Of a DNA stretch of 64,000 nt, positions 12,377 to 21,866 are shown piece after piece. Position 1 is the stretch's first letter. The number at the start of each line of letters is the position of its first letter. The DNA is taken from assembly GCA_023935145.1 (NCBI GenBank), contig CM043700.1, forward strand, positions 28,280,501 through 28,344,500, in the 5' to 3' direction. The DNA comes from Bretschneidera sinensis (Eukaryota > Streptophyta > Magnoliopsida > Brassicales > Akaniaceae). The notes under the pieces are model-generated. The model ran no database searches, was not told where the DNA came from, and worked only from the letters and a program-made list of their open reading frames with translations. Position numbers and translations under genes: made by a program.

Positions 12377-14112
12377 GGGGACCAAAAGAAAAATTAAAAT
12401 AGCAAAATTTTGAAGAAGTTTACGGGAGAATTTTATAGAGAACTACGGGGAGCTCTAAGAAAAACATAAAGTAATAATGTGAAGTTTATTTTTGAAATTT
12501 AGCATACATGAAATTTTCCAGAATTCAAAGTGAGAATTTTCAAAGGGTATGAATTATGAAGAATTGAAGAATACATTAGAAATTTAATATAAATATTATG
12601 TCAAATGTTGACGATCAGCAAACGGGGGAAATTGTTGAGATGAGCTGGAACGGCAAAAGGCAAAGAGGTGATCCACGGGTAGCTCTAAGTGCTACCTGGT
12701 GAGTTAGATTTACTTTAAGTAATCTAGATAAAAATGAAATATTTAGTGATAATATTATAATAAATTATCAAATTATGCTTTGGTGATAAATGAAAAATTA
12801 ATTGATAGGTGTGATAGAAATAATAGATATGTAGAGAATTATTTTATGAGAAATAACATTTTTGGAATAATAAGTTGATTTAATAATAAAAGCGATAAGT
12901 AAAATTTTTTATGAGCTATGGTTGATGTTTTGATATGATTTATGAGGAGATGAAATTTGGTGGATCTTGATAAGCTATAATTGATGATTTTGATGTGATT
13001 TATGAGGAGAGAAATTTAGTGGAATTTTTCAAATAATAATTTGAGAATAATCAGGATAGCTAATTTAAATATTTGAATTCATATTTGTTTTTATATTATT
13101 GTTCATATGCATATTTTATATCATTGTTCATATGCATATGCATGAAATAAAAGAAAAACGGGACGGGGCCGGTCTAATTGAAAAACCGTGATAGTCGATA
13201 CATGCAGGAAATAAATGAAAACCGTGACAGCCAGTATATGCTGAAAATAAATGAAAACTGTGACAGTCAGTATATGCTGAAAATAAATACCGTGACAGCC
13301 GATATATGGTGGAAATAAAAGAACCGGGAGGGGGCCAGTCTAAGATAAAAACATGTCGACATGTGAGAAGACGTTCCCTAATAATAATTCATGTGTTGCA
13401 TCTATTTTAAATATTGATTTTATTACTGAAATACTGAAGTGTTTTTTGTTATTGTAAATTTATTTATAAATGAATGAGTCTCACAGAGAGACAGTTATGG
13501 TGAGAAAGAAACATAGAAGTATGATATGATAAGAACCATCTAAATGGTAGACTATATGTTGGGAACCTCATAACAAGGTAATTACGAGATAATTGATGGT
13601 CTTAAGGTGAACCAACGATAAGAAGAAGAGATTGATAGAGAATGAGACTTATGATATGTGTAGTGATAGTAGAATGTTAATATCAGGTTGTATGAGATAT
13701 AAATGATTAAATATTGAAAGATTATTTATACAAACTGAATACTTCTAATAAATTTAATTCACTGAGCTTGTGAAGCTCATCTCTCATTGTATAATAATTT
13801 CAGGTAGCAGGCGGGACAGTTAGTTTGGTAGGTTGAGATTTAGATGAAATCATTTTCTGTAAGCCACATACATGTCCACATCCTTAGACTAATAAGAAAA
13901 AAAAATTATTTGAAAATATTCATGCATTTTACGTTGTTTATAATGTTAAAGTCAAAATCAGAATGATGTATCTCCCCTGTTGAGGGTTGAGGATTGATGT
14001 AAAAAAATTTATGTTGGTGTTATTTTTATTGTTACATATATGTGTCGTTATGAGATTTTCAAAATATAATGACACCGTCTCGAGGGTGGCCAACCCGAGA
14101 TAGGTCGTTATA
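12054..14112 (+). repeat. 5' LTR of the gypsy element
   Basis: It starts TGTAATAC and ends CGTTATA (a mutated CA end). It is 2059 bp, about 680 bp longer than its partner. The extra sequence lies between the shared GGCAGCAGGT block (~12273) and the shared AAGCTAT-ATTGATGATTTTGATG block (~12975). It contains a 46-bp (TA)n run (12328-12373) and a ~55-bp tandem duplication near 12910-13025. A group of ~36-bp tandem repeats lies at 13180-13318. Confidence 0.88.
12328..12373. repeat. (TA)n microsatellite in the gypsy 5' LTR
   Basis: 46 bp of uninterrupted TA. A shorter TA run lies at ~12122-12142 and has a counterpart in the 3' LTR, whereas this long run lies in the segment missing from the 3' LTR. 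Confidence 0.9.
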
Positions 14113-14116
14113 ATTT

Positions 14117-14128
14117 TGATATCAGAGC
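14117..14128 (+). other. Primer-binding site of the gypsy element
   Basis: TGATATCAGAGC lies five bases inside the left LTR. It differs by one base from TGGTATCAGAGC, the site complementary to the 3' end of plant initiator tRNA-Met and used by most plant LTR elements. The same site, unmutated, follows the copia LTR at 55726. Confidence 0.8.
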
Positions 14129-14549
14129 ATTAGTTTTTATGATTCTGTAGACTGTATAAAAAGTGAGAAAGTAGAAGATTAAAATAATTTATATTTTAAT
14201 AGTATGAGGATGACACGTAGACGTGCTAGAGCTAGAGTTAGAGTTGTTGATTAAGAGGGTGTGGTAGGCCCCCAATATTTTTTTGACAAGTTGAGGTTGC
14301 GTCTGAATCTGTGGTTTCTAGAAGGGAACGTGTTGACAGTTTAATTGATATTAGTAAAGGTGTGAGAGAATCTGAAGTTGAAAGAGATGAGCAAAGATAA
14401 ACTCTTACACATGCTCTTGAGAAAATGAATGTAACAAATGATAGAGTTGATAGTTTATAGCATAGACTTGATGAACAGGCTAGAGTAGTGCCTGAGGTTG
14501 TTAATCCAGTAATGATAGACGTTTAAAAAGGGGAAAAAGTGAGTTTATG

Positions 14550-15480
14550 CATGAGATGTAAGGAGATTATTAAGTTGAATGCTTTGTGTTTAAATGATCT
14601 ATGAATCCTTTTAAGCTTGAGTTTTGGGTGAAACATATAGTGAGATTATTTGATATTTTATCAATGACTGACAGACAGAGGATCGTCGTTGCTACATTCA
14701 AGTTAGAGAAAGAGTCTCTAGAATGGTGGGAGGATATTCTTCTCAGGGTAAGTGTAGATGTAGATAGACCCTTAACCTGGAATAGGTTAAGGAGGTTTTT
14801 CCTTGATAAATATTTTCCTTATACCTCTAGAGCACAACAAAATAGAGATTTTATTTATTTGGGGTAAATGTGTTGACTGTGGCTTAGTATTATAGCAGAT
14901 TTGTGGTCTTATTAATGGTTGTACCGGAAATGGTAGACCTAGAGGAGAAAAAGCATAAGAGGTTCAAAGATGAACTATGATCTAAGATTTGATCGAAACT
15001 ATCTTACATGAGGCATATGAATTATGTTACGTTGGTGAATATAACACTTCAGACTGAGAAAGATGTGATGGAAATTAGAGGTAGGAGGAATTAACAGAAG
15101 AGAAATAGATTTGAGAAACCCAGATGTGGTACCAGTATGAGTGTGCAGGGTGGGAGACCATCCAGAGGAGGCGTTCTTTGTCACAGGAAACTGAAGTAAA
15201 GATTCAGAGGCAAGCAGAATCTGTTACTTCTGTAGCTCAGAATACTATTGGTGGGACCCCTAGATTTGGGAGACAAGTTATGGGAATTGGGAGTCATAGC
15301 AGAGGAAGTAAGTATGCCACCAAGGGGAAGTGGTAATCTAACGTATGATTGAGAGACAGAAGTTTGTTATAGATATATTCAGATAAGATATTTATCCTAG
15401 AATTGTCATAATTTGAAGTGCTTTGTATGTAGATAAAGTAGACATATCAATGATAGGTGATCTTGGTGCAACTTATTCTT
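14550..15480 (+). pseudogene. gypsy gag and protease relic
   Basis: An open stretch at 14601-14867 carries a retrotransposon gag signature (ESLEWWEDIL, then TWNRLRRFFLDKYFP). Matching frames continue past several stops to about 15120. Near 15460 the sequence reads DLGATYSF where a gypsy aspartic protease would have DSGATHSF. No continuous frame links these pieces. No other gene fits. Confidence 0.75.
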
Positions 15481-15959
15481 TTCCATCCAGTATTCATATA
15501 AAGTTGATTTATTACCTTTGAATATGATATAATTTCATTTAATTTTGAGAATGAATTGGTTGTCGATGTATTACGCTTGGGTTGATTGCTCCAGAAAGAA
15601 GGTAGTGTTCAAGATATGGACATGATGAGTTTAACTTTTAAGGTGAACATAAGATACACTCGAACTATCTTATTTTGCTCTGACCACTAAGAGATGGTTG
15701 AAGAAGGGTTGTGAGGAGTATTTGGCATAAACAATATATTCTAAAAAGGAAAATAGGAAGTTAGAAGAAATCTTAGTGTGACAGATTTTTCTGATGTATT
15801 TCTTGATGAGTTGTCTAGGCTGCCTCCTAGTAGGGAGATTAAATTTCTCTATTGATGTGATACTAGGTTCATCATATGTATTTAATAGCACCCTACAAAG
15901 TGACACACATTGAGTTAAGAGAATTGAAAGTTCAAAAATTTTTAGATAAATAATTTATC

Positions 15960-17080
15960 GGACTTAATGTATTTGGGGAGCCCTTATGTTGTTCGTGAAG
16001 GAGGAAGATGGAACGATGAGATTGTGTATAGACTACAAATAGTTGAATAAGAACAAATATCTTTTACCTAGGATAAATGAATTATTTGAGCAGCTGCAAG
16101 GAGTGGGAGTGTTTTCTAAGATAAATCTAAGATCGAGTTATCACCAATTAAGGATAAAGGAGAGAGATGTGTCTAAGACTGCTTTTAGGACAAGTTATGG
16201 TTATAAGTTTCTTGTGATGTAATTTGGATTGATTGATGTTCCAGAAACATTCATGGACTTGATGAATAAAATATTTGAACCATTTCTTGATAATCTTGTA
16301 ATTGTGTTCATCAATAACATCTTGGTGTATTTTAAGACTAATGAAGAGCATGTAAAATATTTAGAAATTGTGTTGGAGATTTTGAGGAGAGAGAGATTGT
16401 ATGCTATACTTTCCTAAATGTGAATTTTGGCTGAAAGAAATGACATTCTTAGAACATGTAATATCAGGAAATGGCATAATAGTTGATTCACAAAAAGTAG
16501 ATGCAATATTAAGTTAGGAGAGACCAACTAATGCGACTGAGATTAGAATCTTTTTGGGGTTAGCTGGTTATTATAGAAGATTCTTTCTTAAATTTTTTAT
16601 TACTGTAATACTGTTGAATAGACTGACCAGGAAAGATGTGAGATTTGTATGTGAGGGAAGTGTGAGAAAAATTTCTAATTACTAAAGGAGAAATTGACTA
16701 CAACTTTGGTATTGATGTTTCCTTCTGGTGATGAAGGATTTGTGGTGTATAGTGATATGTCACATCAATGATTGTGATATGTGTAACATAGGAAAGTTAT
16801 AGCCTATACTTTTAGGCAATTGAAGATTCATGGTAGAAATTACCCTACTCATGACTTAGAGTTGGCTGCTATAGTCTTTACTTTAAAGATTGGAGACATC
16901 ATCTGTATAGAGCCACTTGTGAGATATTCATGAGTTATAAGAGTTTGACATACTTACCTGCCCAGAGAGAGTTGAATTTGAGGCAAAGATGGTGGATGGA
17001 GTTGATTAATAACTATGATTGTACAATTCACTATCATCTAGAAAATGCGAAGGTGATGCTATTGGGAGTCCTGATGTGAA
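15960..17080 (+). pseudogene. gypsy reverse transcriptase and RNase H relic
   Basis: The reverse transcriptase is readable from about 16010 (TMRLCIDYK) through [15 protein letters not shown] and SYGYKFLVM to 16430. Several stops interrupt it. The catalytic motif reads VFINNILVY instead of VFIDDILVY, so both metal-binding Asp codons are now Asn. RNase H follows (VYSDMSHQ near 16745; [13 protein letters not shown] and the RWWMELINNYD region to about 17080). It cannot be active as read. Confidence 0.85.
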
Positions 17081-17279
17081 ATTGATGATATATTTAAAAG
17101 AGATAAAAATGAAGTTGAATATCAGTGATATAGGATCATGGTTAACGAATATGGTTGTACAGTCATCCATAGTAAAATGCTTTAGAAATGCAAGGTAAAT
17201 ATGAAAAGATAGAAAAGATTAAACATTGAGTGCTTACTAGAAAGCAATATGAGTTCAAAAATTTGAAATGAGGGTATTT

Positions 17280-18030
17280 TGGTATTGGAACATGGATTGT
17301 GTTCCCAATGATGCGGAGTTGAGAAAGAAGATATTGAGAAAGGTACATGATGATGTATATTCGATGCACCCGAGTAACAATAAGATGTATAGAGGATTGA
17401 GACAGAATTTTTGGTGGTCAGGATTGAAGAGGGATGTAGCTGAAATTGTGAGGTTGTATGGAGCACCATTAAGTATAGTGTCAAATAGAGATGCTAGATT
17501 TACATCTTGTTTTTGGAAAGGTTTTCAGAAAATCACGGGTACACGATTGCAATTTAATATGATTTTTCATACTCAGACAGAAAGGATTATTAGAGTACTA
17601 GAAGATATATTAAGGGCAAATGTGATGAGTTTCTCACTAAGTTGGGATGTTTACATGCCATTGATTGAAATTGCTTATAATAATCAGTATCAAACTAGTA
17701 TTGGGATAGCACCGATTGAGACATTGTATGGAAGGAGGTGTAGAACTTCTATATATTGAGAAAAAATAGGAGAGAGAAATATATTTAATCCATCAATTAT
17801 TGAGTTAACAACTGAGAGGATCAAATTGGTTAGAAAGAACCGTAAACCAGCATAGTGTAGACCGAATAGCTATGCTAAGGATAAAAAAGAAAGGAAAGTT
17901 GAGTATGAGGTAAGTGAGACCTTATGAGGTTATTAAGAAATTTGGACTAGTTGTGAATAGCATGGATTTGCCTCCAGAGTTGAAGCAGTGACGTAATGTA
18001 TTCCGTGTTTCACTTTTGCGAAAAGCGCTT
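17280..18030 (+). pseudogene. gypsy integrase relic with internal deletion
   Basis: The 163-codon open stretch 17268-17759 begins with the zinc-binding region (HPSNNKMYRGLRQNFWWSGL). It then jumps directly to RLYGAPLSIVSNRDARFTS. The intervening segment, which should carry the first catalytic Asp, is missing without breaking the frame. The core ends near MPLIEIAYNNQYQTSIG. Downstream to 18030, remnants of the C-terminal tail (RPYEVIKKFG; LPPELKQ; FRVSLLRK) are split by stops. Confidence 0.85.
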
Positions 18031-18298
18031 ACTTGATAAATCTCATAATATTTTGAGCTAAGCTATAGAAATTCAGAAAGATTGGGCTTATATACAAGTA
18101 CCAGTGATGATTTTAGATAGAAAAGAACAGGTCTTGGATAATAAAATAATTTCATTAGTTTAAGTTCTGTGGCAGAATAAGGATGTTGAAGAGATTACAT
18201 GAAAGCGTGACACAATTATGAAGAAATATTATTCACATTTGTTTCTGGAGTTTGGTAAGGAAATTTTGGGAATGAAATTTTTATAAGGTAAGTAAATT

Positions 18299-19677
18299 TG
18301 TAATACCCATAATCGTAAATTAAGGGTAAAGAAATAATTTAATAAATATGACAAGAAATTAAAATAATAATAATATATATATATATATCTATGCGAAGGA
18401 TTTAGCATTGAATAAAATAATTCTTAAAAAAAATGAACGCGTGGGGTCGTAATTACAAAGAAGAAAAACAAAAATTGGGCGCGTCCAACTTAGAGAGAAA
18501 GAAAAAGAAAAAAAAACCCTTGGCAGCAGGTCAAGTGAAAACAGGATTATTGCATCTTGACAAGCTATGATTGATGATTTTGATGTGATTTATAAGGAGA
18601 GGAATTTAGTGGAATTTTTCAAATAATAATTTGAGAATAATCAGGATAGCTAATTTAAATATTTGAATTCATGTGTTGTTTTTATATTATTGTTTATATG
18701 GATATTTTATATCATTGTTCACATACATATGCATGAAATAAAAGAACTGAGACGGGGCCAGTCTAATTGAAAAACTGTGACAGCTGATATATGCTGGAAA
18801 TAAATTAAAACCGTGACAACCAATATATGCTGAAAATAAATGAAAATAGTGACAGCCGGTATATGCTGGAAATAAAAGAACCGGGAAGGGGCCGGTTTAA
18901 GATAAAAACATGTTAACATGTGGGAAGACGATCCCTAATAATAATTTATGCATTGCATCTGTTTTAAATATTGATTTTATTACTGAAATGCTGAAGTATT
19001 GTTTGTTATTGTAAATTTATTTATAAATGAATGAGTTTCACAAAGAGACAGTTATGGTGAGAAAGAAACATAGAAGTATGATATGATAAGAACCATCTAA
19101 ATGGTAGACTATATGCTGGGAATCTCATAACGAGATAATTATGAGATAATTGATGGTTTTAAGGTGAACCAATGTATAAGAAGAAGAGATTAATAGAGAA
19201 TGAGACTTACGATATGTGTAGTGATAGTAGAATGTTAATATCAGGTTGTGTAAGATATAAATGATTAAGTATTGAAAGACTATTTATACAAACTGATTAC
19301 TTCTAGTAAATTTAATTCATTGAGCTTGTGAAGCTCATCTCTCATTGTACAATAATTTCAAGTAGCAGGCGGGACAGTTAGTTTGGTGGGTTGAGATTCA
19401 GACGAAATCATTTTCTGTAAGCCATGTACGTGTCTACATCCTCAGACTAATGAGAAAATAAAATAATTTTTTTTTTGTAAATATTCATGCATTTTACGTT
19501 GTATATAATGTTAAAGTCAAAATCAAAATGATGTATCTCCCTTGTTGAGGGTTGATGATTGATGTAAAAAAATTTATGTTGCTATTATTTTTATTGTTGC
19601 ATATATGTGTTGTGTTGGGATTTTCAAAATGTGATGATACCGTCTCGAGGGTGGCCAAACCGGGATAGGTCGTTACA
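18299..19677 (+). repeat. 3' LTR of the gypsy element
   Basis: It starts TGTAATACCC and ends CGTTACA, directly followed by GATAC. At 1379 bp it lacks about 680 bp present in the 5' LTR but otherwise aligns throughout, including the CGTCTCGAGGGTGGCCAA block near the end. It carries three ~36-bp tandem units (18771-18878) where the 5' LTR has four. Confidence 0.88.
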
Positions 19678-19710
19678 GATACCTAAGGCTACTTTGGTCA
19701 TCATGAAAAA

Positions 19711-20210
19711 TGATGTAAGAGAAAATTCCATTTCCAATAACATAATGACACATGTCAATCTCTAAAGGCAAAATGGTAATTTCATAACCCTGACAAAATA
19801 ACCAATCTCCTGCCAACACGTGGTAAAAGGCATAACGGTAGCTTCACACCAAATGGCCTGATACCACTCCACCACTCCAACCTATAAATAAACTCTTACG
19901 GTTTGTAGATAACTCTAAAAGAATACTACTCCTATCACAGTACTAAAGTTGTTTTCCTAATCGAATTTTGCTCTGATACACTATAAAAACGGTTCTCAAG
20001 TATTAAAATGTACACACATTTTTTTTATATACAGTTCTCAGCTCATATAACTATAGGGCTATTTCTCAAAAAGTCCTATCTAACTTAGGCATCGGAAAGT
20101 CTCTGGAGGCACACCCCCTTTCGGTCCTCCAGTGACTTTAAGTTTTTTTTATTCGTTTCGTGTGTGCAGGTTTCACTCCCCGACTATCCAAATCCTCGGC
20201 AGATTCGACA
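19711..20210. mobile_element. Probable solo LTR (500 bp)
   Basis: This block starts TGATGTAAGAG and ends GATTCGACA. It is absent from the sister Mutator-like copy, where CATCATGAAAA runs straight into GTAATATCC (~40554). It has an LTR-like layout: a TATA-like CTATAAATAAA near 19883, and a downstream CTAACTTAGGCATCGGA motif of a kind seen in plant LTRs. No clear target duplication is visible (AAAAA versus AGTAA), so recombination or flank decay may have occurred. Confidence 0.6.
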
Positions 20211-20377
20211 AGTAATATCCAATTAAAATTTTGATTTTTCAAATAAATTTATTTTGAGGCTACTTGATGGTGGAAATTGACATTTTGGAGTGAATTGTGG
20301 GTTTTAAAAAGATTTGGTATATTAGTATTATTTCAATAAACTTGAAAGTAATACACTGTAATTTATCCAATCTTTTA

Positions 20378-21866
20378 CATAGATTATTCAAAAATAATTA
20401 TTAGGTCAAGAGATCCGACGGATATTGAAGTTCCATTTTGATATTGAAATTCCACATAATAATGTTACGAGATGCATATTATTGTAGTCGGTGTTGGATT
20501 TTGGGTAATTAGGCACATGGACATTCGTTTAGCTGCCGGCAAAATCTGAGAGGGGAGAGAGGGTTTTTTTTTTCTTCTTTCTTTTCCCCTGGAGGCAGAC
20601 TGGCAGAGTAAGATATGTAAGGCTTGGGCTTTGAATGGAACTATGAACTTACTTAGGAGTTAGGCCTGATATTCCATCTTTTCTTCGGCCTGGGGCTATC
20701 TTCTGTTACAGTCCTCAGTTTGGCCAAGCTAGTTGTAAAACCAAATCAATAGTGGAGTAAGACATTTAATAGTGTATGAGCATGAAATTGTCTAACCCAA
20801 AGCATAACGACCCGTTTTGTATGATTTCTGGACTTCCGACTCAAAATAAATCATAATATTAGTAAGTCAGCGGAAATCTGGTTTGATGAAAATAAGAATT
20901 TCCAGCACTCCGTTTCTTTTAAAACGATTTACAATAAAATTATAAATTATTTTAATATTCGATAAAATTATAATAAAAATAATATTCAATAAAATTATAG
21001 TAAAAATAATATTTAAAAAATAAATTTAAATTTTAAAAAATATATGTAAATTATTTCATAGATAATTTTTTAAAATTATTTGACTTTTTTTTTTTCAGAG
21101 AAACTATTTCATACTCTAGTTCTAAATAAAAAAGTAAAGAGTAAATTTTATTTTTTATTTTTTAACTATGATTCATGTCTTATTTGGATCTTTGAAGTTT
21201 ACGTCATATTGATTAAATTTTCTTAAGGTTTAATATTGATCAAATTAGGTTTTTCTGTCAAGTGTTTTGTTGTAATTTAAATGAGATAATATTTAATTTA
21301 AACTTGACAATATTATTAACTATCATGATAAATTAAAATTAAAATTTGACAAAAAAATTTAATTTCTTAAATTTTAATTGAACACTTAATAAAAAAATCC
21401 AATTAAATTAATACAATACTTTAAGAATACAATTATAAAGTTTTAAACTTCAAGTATTTAAATAACATATGAACCAAAATTGAAGGGTGAAAAATAAAAT
21501 TTTGAGGCAAAAATCATGATTTTTTTTACTTCACGAGAGAAAGAGAGAGATATGACGCAGCCATGATTGTCTCGTGAACCACGTCCGGTTGTACACCTCT
21601 TCGAATCAAAAACCTTTTCTCTCTCACCTTCGTTTCCATCCACAGCTTAGTACAAAAAGAAAAGGAGAGAAAAGAACAGAATTTCCCTTTATTCTCATTC
21701 CGTTATTTACATTTCACTCCACATCAAAATTAATTGAAAAAAACCCCAAATTATAAACTTATCACAAAACTTTCACTCTCACTCTTTCATAGAGCGAACG
21801 AGAGAGAAAGAGAAGAAATTGTTGCTTATAGATAGATTAGATATATAGATATAGAGAGGGAAAGAG
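20378..21866. other. Spacer and 5' flank/5' UTR of the glyoxalase gene
   Basis: The first kilobase is AT-rich with no recognised gene. Positions about 21770-21866 are rich in GA/CT (GAGAGAGAAAGAGAAG) directly before the ATG, a composition common in plant 5' UTRs. This stretch probably holds the glyoxalase promoter and leader. Confidence 0.5.

Larger units (their letters stand above)
12054..19677 (+). mobile_element. Decayed Ty3/gypsy LTR retrotransposon (LTRs included)
   Basis: The element has two LTRs (12054-14112, 18299-19677), a primer-binding site just inside the left LTR, and the 5-bp target duplication GATAC at 12049-12053 and 19678-19682. Internal order is gag, protease, reverse transcriptase, RNase H, integrase, the gypsy order. 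Every domain is broken by stops or frameshifts. The integrase C-terminal tail recalls the 'vFrVSlLRK' end of chromovirus-type elements, but the lineage is inference. It is inserted in the Mutator-like element that surrounds it, so it is younger than that element. Confidence 0.9.
11340..20368. mobile_element. Mutator-like long-TIR element, interrupted by two nested retroelement insertions
   Basis: The outer ends are inverted repeats of about 190 bp. The left end begins AATTAAATTACATCGAATTA; the right end, reverse-complemented, begins GGATAAATTACAGTGTATTA. Both then share a region with TTTATTGAAATAATA and AGTCTCAAAAT/AGCCTCAAAAT. AATCTTTTA flanks it on both sides (11331-11339 and 20369-20377), the 9-bp duplication typical of Mutator-like elements. 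Removing the gypsy element and the solo LTR leaves about 900 bp (11340-12053, 19683-19710, 20211-20368). This matches the copy at 39829-40695 in order and length. No transposase frame is present, so it is non-autonomous. Confidence 0.78.

Noticed and set aside
12026..12385. 119-codon minus-strand frame
   Set aside because: It is driven by (TA)n giving repeated Tyr-Ile and lies inside the gypsy LTR.
13180..13318. Regular ~36-bp repeats that could suggest a CRISPR-like array
   Set aside because: The units are contiguous without unique spacers, lie in plant LTRs, and repeat in the partner LTR.
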